This document shows positions 1 through 7,551 of a DNA stretch of 30,808 nt, piece by piece. Positions within the stretch are counted from its first letter, which is position 1. The number at the start of each line of letters is the position of its first letter. Source of the stretch: Acetobacteraceae bacterium (lineage in GTDB: Bacteria; Pseudomonadota; Alphaproteobacteria; Zavarziniales; Zavarziniaceae). The notes under the pieces were generated by a model that saw only the letters and a program-made list of their open reading frames with translations, was not told where the DNA came from and did no database searches. The translations under genes and the position numbers were made by a program. The stretch spans positions 1-30,808 of the forward strand of contig CANCOY010000040.1 in assembly GCA_947379865.1 (NCBI GenBank). Direction: 5' to 3'.

Positions 1-697
1 CGTTCGTCGAGGCCAGCATGAACTTGGTCGTATCAATGCGGCGATCGATATCGCTCACGTTTCTCTCGATCGACTGGTTGACCATCTGGGCCGGCATGTT
101 CAGGGCCGTGGTCACCACACGCCGAAGCACTGTATTCCCCAGAATATCCATGGTCCGGGTGATGGAACCGATCTGCCGGCGGAACACGATGACATCGCGC
201 ACGGCGGAATCGTTCTTGCCGACCTCGGTTTCAAACCCGGTGCGCAGATAGCGCGCCACAAGATCATCAATGACAGCCGGGTCAGACAGCTTGGCGACAC
301 CGCTGTTCGCCAGGTCCAGCGTCTCGGTGACCGACTTGTAACGCGGATCCTTGACCACATTGGCGATGGCCTTGGGATCGTTGAGATCCTGAATCATGGC
401 CCGGCGGGTCATCCCAAGTTCCACAGGATCACCGTCGAGGCCAAGGCCAAAGGCCTGCATGATGAAGGCCATGGCCTTGCTGTTTTTGGAAAGCTCCTCG
501 GGCGAGGTAATCTCCGGCAGCAGATCACGGAAATCCTGAACCGCCTTCAGGCTTGCCGGCCGCGCCTTGAATGCCTCGAACTGCTTGGGTCCGGTCTTCT
601 GATAGACCTGATAGTCGAGCACGGCTGACCTGGTGTTGGCGAGTGAAACAGTGGCCGAGCCCCGGATAAGCGAAGGCAGATAGGGATTGACGCTCAT
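1..697 (-). CDS. DUF1217 family protein, probably flagellum-associated (3' end outside window)
   Basis: An open frame runs from an ATG at 697 to the left edge without a stop, giving about 232 residues; the C-terminus is missing. The protein starts MSVNPYLPSLIRG and is a soluble, mostly helical sequence with no signal peptide or membrane segment. I recognise the overall pattern (an early SLIRGSATVSLANT stretch, then helical segments with FGLG and YLRTGFE) as DUF1217, a family of unknown biochemical role often found among flagellar genes of alphaproteobacteria; this is recalled, not searched. A perfect CtrA-type box lies 61 nt upstream (759-774), which fits a flagellar or cell-cycle role. The ribosome-binding site is weak (GGTG). 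The next gene (797-1135) is on the same strand, about 100 nt upstream. Confidence 0.72.
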   Translation of the reverse strand, partial: MSVNPYLPSLIRGSATVSLANTRSAVLDYQVYQKTGPKQFEAFKARPASLKAVQDFRDLLPEITSPEELSKNSKAMAFIMQAFGLGLDGDPVELGMTRRAMIQDLNDPKAIANVVKDPRYKSVTETLDLANSGVAKLSDPAVIDDLVARYLRTGFETEVGKNDSAVRDVIVFRRQIGSITRTMDILGNTVLRRVVTTALNMPAQMVNQSIERNVSDIDRRIDTTKFMLASTN

Positions 698-758
698 GGT
701 ACACCACAGGGTTTCGACGCGGAGACTCCGCCGACGTCGTTCATCCTGCGCCATACCG

Positions 759-774
759 GTTAACGCTGGGTTAA
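759..774 (-). promoter_or_regulatory. Putative CtrA-binding site (TTAA-N7-TTAAC)
   Basis: Read on the minus strand the sequence is TTAACCCAGCGTTAAC, an exact match to the CtrA consensus TTAA-N7-TTAAC known from Caulobacter and other alphaproteobacteria. It ends 61 nt before the DUF1217 start codon and lies in the gap between that gene and the KGG gene. Control by CtrA is inferred from the motif and position only. Confidence 0.55.
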
Positions 775-796
775 GGCAGCGGTTGCATCCGATCCC

Positions 797-1135
797 TCAG
801 TCTGCCTGCGTCGGCTCCCGGCGTCCTGGTGAGCGGCCCCCCTTGCGACCCGCGGCCGAGGCTTTCTCGCGGTCATTGGCAAAGTTGCCGGGGTTGTTGG
901 CCTTGCCCTGGGCCTGACCACCCATGCGGCCGGCAGCGGCAGCGCGGGCCGGGTTGTTGGCAAAGTTCCCGGGGTTTGTTTCGCGCCCCTGGTGGGTGCC
1001 GCCGATATGGCCGGCACGGGCCGCCTTCTCGCGGTCATTGGCAAAATTGCCGGGGTTTGTTTCGCGGCCAGATGGGGTGCCCGGTAACCCGCCCTCGCCT
1101 GTCTTGCCGCCCGATCCATGGGGGGTGCTTGTCAT
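797..1135 (-). CDS. KGG-repeat stress-type protein, three repeats
   Basis: A 112-residue very hydrophilic protein rich in Gly, Ala, Asn and Arg. It contains three near-identical units at about residues 23-46, 50-73 and 77-100, each of the form GRETNPGNFANDREKAARAG-x-x-GG, spaced 27 residues apart. This is the KGG / stress-induced acidophilic repeat seen in general stress proteins such as GsiB and con-10; those are thought to be hydrophilin-like and mostly disordered, and no reaction is known. The ATG at 1135 was chosen because AGGAGG sits 6 nt upstream; an in-frame extension to 1180 has no such site and lacks repeat character. It is probably monocistronic. Expression under stress is inferred from the family; no sigma-factor site is clear here. 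Confidence 0.82.
   Translation of the reverse strand: MTSTPHGSGGKTGEGGLPGTPSGRETNPGNFANDREKAARAGHIGGTHQGRETNPGNFANNPARAAAAGRMGGQAQGKANNPGNFANDREKASAAGRKGGRSPGRREPTQAD
865..1066 (-). repeat. Tandem coding repeats of the KGG gene
   Basis: The three KGG units are also similar at DNA level. A core close to TTGGCAAAGTTGCCGGGG (plus strand) recurs near 877, 957 and 1039, with about 81 nt (27 codons) between copies. The spacing is a multiple of three and the copies lie inside the open frame, so this is protein-repeat expansion and not a CRISPR or intergenic repeat. Confidence 0.7.
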
Positions 1136-1251
1136 GGTCGCCTCCTGTCGTGCATGCGTCGAGGCCATGCCTCGCCCCATGAGAAGGCCTTGGTGCCGCC
1201 CCGGGTTCCGTCATACCAGGCAAAGTCGCCCGGATATCTTCCGACAGGCTG

Positions 1252-2382
1252 TCAGATCTGCCCGGCGCCGCCCCCCTCCACCCGCGAGGCGCCGCGCACA
1301 TGCAGGGGGGCCAGGGTGCGGTGGTAGGCAAAGGTGCTGTCTGGCAACAGGCGGGGACGCGGTTGGGGGGCAGCCGCCAGCAGCTGGGCGATGCGCGCCG
1401 CCGATTGGGCCAGCCGCACCGGGTCCAGCGCGCCCTGCGCCCGCGCCGCCACGATGGCCTCTGCCCAGTCAAGCGCCGGCGAGATATCGCCAAAATGGGC
1501 GCAGACACAGATCAGGTCGACCCCGGCATCCAGCAGGCGCACGCCCAGATCGGGGCCGCCAAAATGTTGGGCGATGGCCCCCATGTTCACATCATCGCTG
1601 ATCACCACCCCACGATGAGCCAGCTGCTGGCGCAAAACCCCCTCGATCAGACGCCGCGACAGGGTCGCCGGCACCCCGGGGTCAATGGCGGGAAACAGGA
1701 TATGGGCCGTCATTACCGGGCGGCGATCTGCGGCCAGAGCACGGAAGGGCAGCAGATCCATGGCCTCGAGCCCTGCCAGATCAAGGGCAACCTCAGGCAG
1801 GCCATAATGGGGATCGGTGCCCGTGGCCCCGTGACCGGGAAAATGCTTGAGGCACCCAAGCAGGCCCGTGGACTCAAGCCCCTCAAGAAAGGCCCCGGCG
1901 CCGCCAATCACCTCCCCCGCGCGGGTGCCAAAGGCGCGGCGCCCGATTACCGGGTTTTCCGGGTTTGAATTGACGTCGACACAGGGCGCCAGATCCATGT
2001 CGATGCCAAGAGAGGCCAGTTCGACCCCCATGGCCCGGCCCACCGCCCGCGCCAGGGGCGGACTGGCCCATTCGCGCGGAAAGGCAAAGGGTGTAACCGG
2101 CGCGGGGGTGCGCAGCACATCGCCCCCCTCGTGATCAATGGCAACCAGCAGGCGGGGCCGCCCAATCGCCGCCCGCACCGCCTCCAGCAGCGACCCCAGG
2201 GCGCCATGCCAGCCCTCATAATCAAGGTCGTGGCGAAAGTTATCGCGGAACAGCACGACACCTGCGGGCCTGAGGCGGGCCAGCAGCGCGAGGTCGGTTG
2301 CCGTCATCTCGGGCCGGCGGGGCAGGCCGACGAGAAAATGCAGGCCCGGATCGAAAGGCCCTGTGCCGTCTCCTGAGTCCAT
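1252..2382 (-). CDS. nagZ: Beta-N-acetylhexosaminidase, GH3 family (NagZ type)
   Basis: A 376-residue cytoplasmic GH3 glycosidase expected to remove N-acetylglucosamine from 1,6-anhydro-muropeptides in cell-wall recycling. Visible motifs are KHFPGHG at about 179-185 (the His is the general acid/base in NagZ enzymes), SDDVNMGA at 262-269 (Asp nucleophile) and VIGRRAFG at about 145-152, which corresponds to the sugar-binding Arg loop. The usual DQEGGRV motif reads DHEGGDV here (83-89), so the Arg is replaced by Asp. There is no signal peptide. The ATG at 2382 has GGAGG 9 nt upstream; an in-frame ATG six codons earlier (2400) lacks a well-placed site. In many alphaproteobacteria nagZ lies near SPOR, scpA and scpB genes, which are not seen here. 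The gene is divergent from cpaA. Confidence 0.88.
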   Translation of the reverse strand: MDSGDGTGPFDPGLHFLVGLPRRPEMTATDLALLARLRPAGVVLFRDNFRHDLDYEGWHGALGSLLEAVRAAIGRPRLLVAIDHEGGDVLRTPAPVTPFAFPREWASPPLARAVGRAMGVELASLGIDMDLAPCVDVNSNPENPVIGRRAFGTRAGEVIGGAGAFLEGLESTGLLGCLKHFPGHGATGTDPHYGLPEVALDLAGLEAMDLLPFRALAADRRPVMTAHILFPAIDPGVPATLSRRLIEGVLRQQLAHRGVVISDDVNMGAIAQHFGGPDLGVRLLDAGVDLICVCAHFGDISPALDWAEAIVAARAQGALDPVRLAQSAARIAQLLAAAPQPRPRLLPDSTFAYHRTLAPLHVRGASRVEGGGAGQI

Positions 2383-2489
2383 GCCGTTCTGCCTCCGCAT
2401 CTTCCCGCTGCACCAGTGTCACATCTCAACCGTGTCCCACCCTATAGCATCTTCGCTTGGCCGCCCCCACCAGCCGGAGAGAGGGACGA

Positions 2490-2503
2490 CTGGAAGATTC
2501 CAG
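2490..2503. promoter_or_regulatory. Inverted repeat in the nagZ-cpaA divergent region
   Basis: CTGGAAGATTCCAG has 6-bp arms around a 2-nt centre and lies about 60 nt upstream of cpaA, between two divergent genes. It could be an operator for the pilus run. No confident -35/-10 pair was found in the 182-nt intergenic stretch, so the role is a guess from position and symmetry. Confidence 0.25.
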
Positions 2504-2564
2504 GGAACGCATCCGCTGGCGCTGACTTTGTTTGATCAGAATTGCCTGCAGACGGGACAAGCGG

Positions 2565-3098
2565 ATGACAATCACACTGATCAGCGGTCTTGCCGCCGCC
2601 CTGCTCATCTGGACGATGCTGACGGACTTTCTCTATGCCGTCATTCCCAACACGGTTAGCGCCAGCATTGCCATGCTGTTCGTCGCCTTCGCCGTCGCCA
2701 GCGGCATGCCCTGGGCTACCTGGATGGCGGCGATGGGTGCGGGCGGCGCCATGCTGGCCGCGGGCTTTGCCCTGTTTGCCCTGGGTGTGATTGGTGGCGG
2801 CGATGCCAAGCTGCTGGCCGCCACCGCCCTATGGGCCGGATGGGCTGGCCTGCCCAACCTTCTGATCACCATGGGTCTTTTTGGTGGCCTCGTAACCCTG
2901 CCAATTATTCTGTCTCATGAGCGGTTTGCCCACAGCCGGCGCCTCGCCCGCAGCGCCCTGGGCCACCGCGTGGCAAGGCTTGGCACAGGGCGTTCGGTCG
3001 AGATCACGGCCGCCCAGCCAACCGACAGGATGATCCCCTATGGCATTGCCATATCGGCTGCCGCATTGCCGGTAATCCTCGTGCCCATCGGCTTCTAA
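2565..3098 (+). CDS. cpaA: Prepilin peptidase (A24 family, CpaA/TadV type)
   Basis: A 177-residue polytopic inner-membrane aspartyl protease that should remove the short leader of Flp-type prepilins. The two catalytic aspartates are D21 (in MLTDFLYAVIPN) and D80 (in IGGGDAKL, the GxGD motif). At this size it lacks the N-terminal methyltransferase domain of PilD, as expected for CpaA/TadV enzymes. The start at 2565 was preferred to an in-frame ATG at 2532 because the extension is charged (MIRIACRRDKR) and unlike the family. It is the first gene of the plus-strand pilus run, followed 64 nt later by cpaB. Its likely substrate, the Flp pilin at 12622-12783, lies on the opposite strand at the far end of the cluster. 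Confidence 0.92.
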   Translation: MTITLISGLAAALLIWTMLTDFLYAVIPNTVSASIAMLFVAFAVASGMPWATWMAAMGAGGAMLAAGFALFALGVIGGGDAKLLAATALWAGWAGLPNLLITMGLFGGLVTLPIILSHERFAHSRRLARSALGHRVARLGTGRSVEITAAQPTDRMIPYGIAISAAALPVILVPIGF

Positions 3099-3162
3099 TA
3101 CATCTTGCGGCTTGGTCACCTTGACCGAAATCCCATAATTTGGGCCTGGAATGGAGAAACCC

Positions 3163-4086
3163 ATGCGTGCACGACAGCTTATCATCATTGTCCTGGGACT
3201 GACCGTTGCAGCTGCGGCAGCACTATCTGTGGGCGCACTTCTGCAGTCGCGGTCGACTGTGGTTACGGATGCAACTGCACCTGCCCCGACGGCTGCACTG
3301 CAGGAAGTTCTTGTCGCCAGTGTGGCGCTGGAGCCTGGTTCATTCATCCGTATCGAGCACTTGTCGTGGCAGCCCTGGCCCACAGGCGCGAACATCCAGT
3401 TCTATTTTGCCCACGGCAGCATCACGCCCGAGGACCTGGCCGGCGCCCTGGTACGCCACCCCTTCAGCGCTGGTGAGCCCATTACCCGGACCGATGTGCT
3501 GCGCGCCGGCGAGAGCGGCTTTCTTGCGGCCGTGCTGAAGCCTGGCCTGCGCGCCGTCTCGATCAAGGTCGATGCCGCCAGCTCTAGTGCCGGGCTTATT
3601 GTCCCCGGTGATCTTGTTGATGTCATCCTGACCAACCGGCTGCCTGCCACGGACAATGCAAGCGGTGCCACCCGCCTTGTCAGCCAGACCATGCTGGTGG
3701 GCTCGCGTGTTCTGGCGCTTGACCAGCAGCTGAGTGAACACAAACCGGATCCCAATGAGCCAGCCACCCGGGCCTCTGGGCAGCATAATGGCGTTCCTGA
3801 GACCGTAACCCTTGAGGTGGACGAGAAGAATGCCGAGCGCCTGGCCGTCGCGGCCCGACTTGGCGATCTGATACTCAGCCTCCACTCCTTTGCGCGCACC
3901 GCCAGCGATGCCGCCAGCGATGCCGCCTCAGGCACCGCAGATTCCAGTGCCGCCACGCGCAAGATATCAAGCGTTACCTTTGACACAGAGGTGTCCCCGT
4001 CCCTGCGCGCAGCCACAGCGCCCGCCCAGGGTCCGGTTGGCCCCACGATCATCCGCGGCAGCGCCACAACCGAAGTCGCGAAGTAA
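3163..4086 (+). CDS. cpaB: Flp pilus assembly protein CpaB/RcpC
   Basis: A 307-residue periplasmic pilus-assembly protein with an N-terminal membrane anchor (about residues 6-28) followed by a SAF domain (about 45-110: EVLVASVALEPGSFIRIEHL), the hallmark of CpaB/RcpC. The family is thought to support or gate the secretin. The ATG at 3163 was chosen because GGAG lies 6 nt upstream; the ATG at 3151 would place that site inside the gene. The C-terminal third is low in complexity and contains an exact 12-bp tandem repeat coding for ASDAASDAA. cpaC starts within about 12 nt of the stop, so the two are probably co-transcribed. Confidence 0.9.
   Translation: MRARQLIIIVLGLTVAAAAALSVGALLQSRSTVVTDATAPAPTAALQEVLVASVALEPGSFIRIEHLSWQPWPTGANIQFYFAHGSITPEDLAGALVRHPFSAGEPITRTDVLRAGESGFLAAVLKPGLRAVSIKVDAASSSAGLIVPGDLVDVILTNRLPATDNASGATRLVSQTMLVGSRVLALDQQLSEHKPDPNEPATRASGQHNGVPETVTLEVDEKNAERLAVAARLGDLILSLHSFARTASDAASDAASGTADSSAATRKISSVTFDTEVSPSLRAATAPAQGPVGPTIIRGSATTEVAK
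3901..3924 (+). repeat. 12-bp perfect tandem duplication inside cpaB
   Basis: GCCAGCGATGCC occurs twice head to tail (3901-3912 and 3913-3924), then a further GCC. It encodes Ala-Ser-Asp-Ala repeats in the low-complexity C-terminal part of CpaB. Being a multiple of three it keeps the frame and may vary in copy number between strains. Confidence 0.85.
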
Positions 4087-4097
4087 CAGGGATGAGC

Positions 4098-5564
4098 ATG
4101 ATGACTGGCAAGCGCCACAATTTCCCCATCCTCCAGGGCCGCAGGGGTGCAGCCCTGGTGCTGACCCTGCTTGCACCGCTTCTGATTACCCGGCCATCGG
4201 CCGCACAGGAAGCTGGGGCGACCACACCCCGCATGGTGACAATCGAGGCCAACACCGCCGAAGCCATACGCCTTGGCGAGAATGCAACGGAGATCTTCGT
4301 CAGCAATCCCGAGATTGCTGATGTGCAGGCGCACTCCTCGCGCACGATCTATGTCTTTGGCAAGAAGCCCGGTGATACCACGGTCTTTGCGACAAATGCC
4401 CAGGGCCGGACACTGGCAACGCTGCGCGTCCACGTAACCCACGCCCTCTCCAGCCTGCGGGAGGCGGTTGGCCAGCTTGAACACACCCAAGGCGTGCGTG
4501 TGGCAAGCATTCCCGGTGCCCTTGTCCTCAGTGGCACCGTCGATATGCCAAGTGTTGCCGCAGATGTTCAGCGGACGGCGGAAACCTTCCTTATTGATCC
4601 GCAGCGGGAGCGCGTGATCAACCACATCGGCGTCAATGCTCCCACCCAGGTCAGCCTGAGGGTGCGGGTGGCGGAGGTATCGCGCACGGTCAATCAGCAG
4701 CTTGGCATCAACTGGAATGCCGCCTTCGGCTTTGGCGCCTTCTCTCTGGGCCTGGTGCAGGGGCGCAGCATACTGGACGTTACGGGTGACCTTACCGGCA
4801 CGGCCGGCGGCCTCTTGGCGGCGCCAACGGTTGGAAACGTCACGCCCAGCTCGATCGGGGGTAACTACACCGGTAGCCGGGCGAATGTGAACACGGTGAT
4901 TGATGCCCTGGCAAGCGAGGGCCTGATCACCATCCTCGCTGAACCAAACCTCACGGCCCTGTCGGGCGAGACGGCAAGCTTTCTCGCGGGTGGTGAGTTT
5001 CCCATTCCTGTCGCCCAGCAGAACAATTCGATCACCATCGAATTCAAGCAGTTCGGCGTCAGCCTGGCGTTCACGCCGACGGTGCTGGATGACGGGCGCA
5101 TCAGCCTGAAAGTCAGGCCCGAAGTAAGCGAGATCAACCAGGATCTGGGGATCAAGCTGGCCTCGACCACCGTTCCCGGGATCTCCACACGGCGGGCCGA
5201 AACAACGGTTGAACTGGGCAGTGGGCAGAGCTTCGCCATTGGCGGTCTGCTGCAGAACAACACGGCCAGCGGCCTTGAAAAGACCCCGGGCCTTGGCGAT
5301 CTGCCTGTGCTTGGCGCCCTCTTTCGCTCCACCCGCTTTCAGCGCAACGAAAGCGAACTCGTGATCATGGTCACACCCGTCCTCGTCAAGCCGACCTCCG
5401 GTCATGGCCTTGGTCTGCCCACCGACGGTCTGGAGGCAACCAGCCAGCTAGACCGTTTTCTGGATCAGCGCCTGAACAGGACACGCCCTGCAGCCGGCGT
5501 GCCCATGGCGGCCGGTACCGATACCCATCGTCTTGTTGGCCCCAGCGGCTTTATCGTGGAGTGA
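4098..5564 (+). CDS. cpaC: Type II/IV secretion system secretin, CpaC/RcpA
   Basis: A secretin of about 488 residues that forms the outer-membrane channel for the Flp pilus. After a signal peptide ending near RPSAAQ come a periplasmic pilus-biogenesis domain (about 45-115, IEANTAEAIRLGENATEIFVSNPEIADVQ region), a BON-like segment (ALSSLREAVGQLEHT... VLSGTV) and the secretin core (about 215-420). The core shows the typical VNTVIDALASEGLITILAEPNLTALSGETASFLAGGEFPIPV pattern (split here: VNTVIDALASEGL, AEPNLTALSGE, FLAGGEFPIPV) and ends with GLGDLPVLGALFRS and ELVIMVTPVLV. Three close ATGs exist at 4092, 4098 and 4101; 4098 has the better-spaced AGGGA. The stop overlaps the ribosome-binding site of cpaD. 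Confidence 0.95.
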   Translation: MMTGKRHNFPILQGRRGAALVLTLLAPLLITRPSAAQEAGATTPRMVTIEANTAEAIRLGENATEIFVSNPEIADVQAHSSRTIYVFGKKPGDTTVFATNAQGRTLATLRVHVTHALSSLREAVGQLEHTQGVRVASIPGALVLSGTVDMPSVAADVQRTAETFLIDPQRERVINHIGVNAPTQVSLRVRVAEVSRTVNQQLGINWNAAFGFGAFSLGLVQGRSILDVTGDLTGTAGGLLAAPTVGNVTPSSIGGNYTGSRANVNTVIDALASEGLITILAEPNLTALSGETASFLAGGEFPIPVAQQNNSITIEFKQFGVSLAFTPTVLDDGRISLKVRPEVSEINQDLGIKLASTTVPGISTRRAETTVELGSGQSFAIGGLLQNNTASGLEKTPGLGDLPVLGALFRSTRFQRNESELVIMVTPVLVKPTSGHGLGLPTDGLEATSQLDRFLDQRLNRTRPAAGVPMAAGTDTHRLVGPSGFIVE

Positions 5565-5569
5565 TTGCC

Positions 5570-6271
5570 ATGTCCCGATCCATTTTCCAGAACATCCTGC
5601 CAGGCATCCTGCCAGGCATCCTGCTTGTGGCCACGCTTCCCGGCCTTGGCGCCTGTACCGGCGCCCATGAGGGGCCAGGCACTGTCCGCATTGCCCCTGT
5701 CAGCCATCAGGGCACGGTGTTTCGTGAGACACGGACCCATGCCGTCTCCTTTGCCACCGGGCGCACCGATCTGACCGGCAGCGAGCAGACCCGCCTGAGC
5801 CAGGCGGTGGCCAAGGCGGGTGCGGCAGACACGCTGCATGTCCGCCTTCCCGTGGGCGATGATGCAACCGGCAGTCCCGAGGCTGACGCCCGCCGCCAGA
5901 CCATCCTTGTCGCCCTCGATACCCTTGGCATCCCGGCGCGCCGGGTGGAACTGGAAAAGCAGTCCTCGGGCGATGGCGCCCTGATCGTCGTCTCGCTCGA
6001 TCACTATGTGGCCGTACCGCCTGCAGCCTGCCCCGACTGGTCTGATGCCATGGGCAGTGCTGATTCACGGCAGATCGCCTCAAACTGGGGCTGCGCCACG
6101 GCAACCAATCTCGGTCTGATGGCAGCCGACCCCTATGATCTGTTTGTTGGCCGCCAGACCAGCCTTGCCAATGGCGAGCATGCCAGCAATGCCGCTGCGC
6201 GTTATCGCACCGACAAGGTCTATCCGCCCGTTACCAGCGGCACCGGTTCCATGGAAAGCAATTCCCAATGA
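5570..6271 (+). CDS. cpaD: Pilus assembly lipoprotein CpaD
   Basis: A 233-residue outer-membrane lipoprotein of the Tad system. The signal peptide ends in a lipobox, LPGLGAC, with Cys29 as the lipidated residue. An OmpA-like region at about 55-130 (VSFATGRTDLTGSE) is followed by the CpaD signature near 155-195, CPDW then NWGCATATNLGLMAADPYDL. The family helps place or stabilise the secretin in the outer membrane. The ATG at 5570 was chosen because GGAG sits 8 nt upstream, overlapping the end of cpaC; a GTG at 5561 is also in frame. The stop overlaps the start of cpaE by 4 nt (ATGA), which indicates translational coupling. The signal sequence contains a 12-bp tandem repeat. Confidence 0.92.
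   Translation: MSRSIFQNILPGILPGILLVATLPGLGACTGAHEGPGTVRIAPVSHQGTVFRETRTHAVSFATGRTDLTGSEQTRLSQAVAKAGAADTLHVRLPVGDDATGSPEADARRQTILVALDTLGIPARRVELEKQSSGDGALIVVSLDHYVAVPPAACPDWSDAMGSADSRQIASNWGCATATNLGLMAADPYDLFVGRQTSLANGEHASNAAARYRTDKVYPPVTSGTGSMESNSQ
5593..5623 (+). repeat. 12-bp tandem repeat in the cpaD signal peptide
   Basis: CATCCTGCCAGG occurs at 5593-5604 and 5605-5616, followed by a partial copy CATCCTG. It codes for the Ile-Leu-Pro-Gly repeats of the CpaD signal peptide hydrophobic core. Gain or loss of one unit would change the core length by four residues without changing the frame. Confidence 0.85.
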
Positions 6272-7512
6272 ACGTGATGCGTGGCAGTGGCCGGGGAGGT
6301 GACGACCCCAACCGACGGGAACAGGTTCTCGCCTTTGTCAGCGACGACACCAGCGAGAGCATCGTCAGGGCGGTGATTGCCGAACTCATGGTGCCCTTTG
6401 CCAATGTTCAGCGTGGCGATGCCATGGCAGCAGGGCGTTATCTGGCGAGCCATCGCAGCCCGCGGATCCTCATCGTCGATCTCTCGCGGTCCGACCTGCC
6501 GGTGTCGACCATGGCGGGGCTGGCGGATGTCTGCGAGCCAGGGGTTGCGGTGCTGGCCATCGGGGACCGCAACGACGTGGGCCTGTTCCGCGATCTCATC
6601 GGCCTTGGCATCAGCGACTATCTGGTCAAGCCACTGTCGCGCGATCTGTTGTCCCGCGCCCTTGGCGGCCTGCTCGAAGGCCGGCCAGAGACAACGGGAA
6701 CCGGCCGGGGCGTTGCCCGGACCGGTCGTGTTGTTGCGGTCGTGGGCGCCCGGGGGGGCGTTGGCACCACGACCCTCGCTGTCAATCTTGCGTGGAGCCT
6801 GGCCGAGGGGAACGCGCGGCGCGTCGCACTCCTCGACCTTGATCTGCACCAGGGCTCTGCCGCCCTGATGCTGGACGTGAAGCCGGGACCGGCCCTGCGC
6901 GAAGCCATCCTGAACCCTGACAGGATCGATGCCCAGTTCATCGAGCGGGCCACGGCCCGTCATGGCGAGCGCCTGTTCGTTATTGCAGGTGAAGAAGCCT
7001 TTGACGATGACATTCCCCTTGCCAGTGATGGCGTCAGCCGCCTTGTTGGCGCACTCAAAAGCCAGTTTCACTATGTCGTTGTCGACATGCCTGACGTAAC
7101 ACAGTCTGGCACACAACAGGTTCTGGCCGAGGCTGCAGCGGTTGTTGTCGTCGGCGAACCATCCCTGGCCGGTGCCCGCGACTGTACGCGTATCACCAAC
7201 ATGATCCGCATCCAGACGCCACGTCAGCGGGTTCTGGTCGCCGTCAACCGGATTGGCGCCTACCGCAGAGGCGAACTCTCGGAAGCAGACTTCGAGAAGG
7301 CCCTCGGCCGACCGGTAGATGTGCGGATCGCCTTCGACCCCGTTCACGCCCTTGAAGATGCCAATCTAGGGCATCCCGCCGCCGCCCGCTCCGGCTCGCT
7401 TGCCTCCGGCGTGCGACGCCTGATCGACGAGATCGGCGGCAGCCCGGCGGCTGGCGTGGCCCAGCGTGGCGGCGGCTGGTTCACCCGTCTGCTCCCCGGT
7501 GCGCGCGCCTGA
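6268..7512 (+). CDS. cpaE: Pilus localisation ATPase CpaE/TadZ
   Basis: A 414-residue MinD/ParA-like ATPase that sets the cellular position of Tad pilus assembly. Residues 18-135 form a receiver-like domain that carries Asp71 (IVDLSRSDLP) and a KP pair near 121; in TadZ proteins this domain is often an atypical receiver. The ATPase domain starts near 153 with a deviant Walker A, VVGARGGVGTTTLAVNLAW, followed by the LLDLDLHQG switch region. The ATG at 6268 overlaps the cpaD stop by 4 nt, and an in-frame ATG at 6277 is possible. It is followed after 39 nt by cpaF. Confidence 0.93.
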   Translation: MNVMRGSGRGGDDPNRREQVLAFVSDDTSESIVRAVIAELMVPFANVQRGDAMAAGRYLASHRSPRILIVDLSRSDLPVSTMAGLADVCEPGVAVLAIGDRNDVGLFRDLIGLGISDYLVKPLSRDLLSRALGGLLEGRPETTGTGRGVARTGRVVAVVGARGGVGTTTLAVNLAWSLAEGNARRVALLDLDLHQGSAALMLDVKPGPALREAILNPDRIDAQFIERATARHGERLFVIAGEEAFDDDIPLASDGVSRLVGALKSQFHYVVVDMPDVTQSGTQQVLAEAAAVVVVGEPSLAGARDCTRITNMIRIQTPRQRVLVAVNRIGAYRRGELSEADFEKALGRPVDVRIAFDPVHALEDANLGHPAAARSGSLASGVRRLIDEIGGSPAAGVAQRGGGWFTRLLPGARA

Positions 7513-7551
7513 TCAGGCCAACATCCAGACATAGAGGCAGGACGAAGCATC

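Noticed and set aside
865..1066. Spaced DNA repeats that could suggest a CRISPR array
   Set aside because: The repeats are 27 codons apart, keep the reading frame, code for KGG motifs, and the spacers are similar to each other. No cas genes.
3402..5405. 667-codon open frame antisense to cpaB and cpaC
   Set aside because: High GC leaves long open antisense frames. It has no ribosome-binding site, no recognisable domain, and lies fully over two clear pilus genes.
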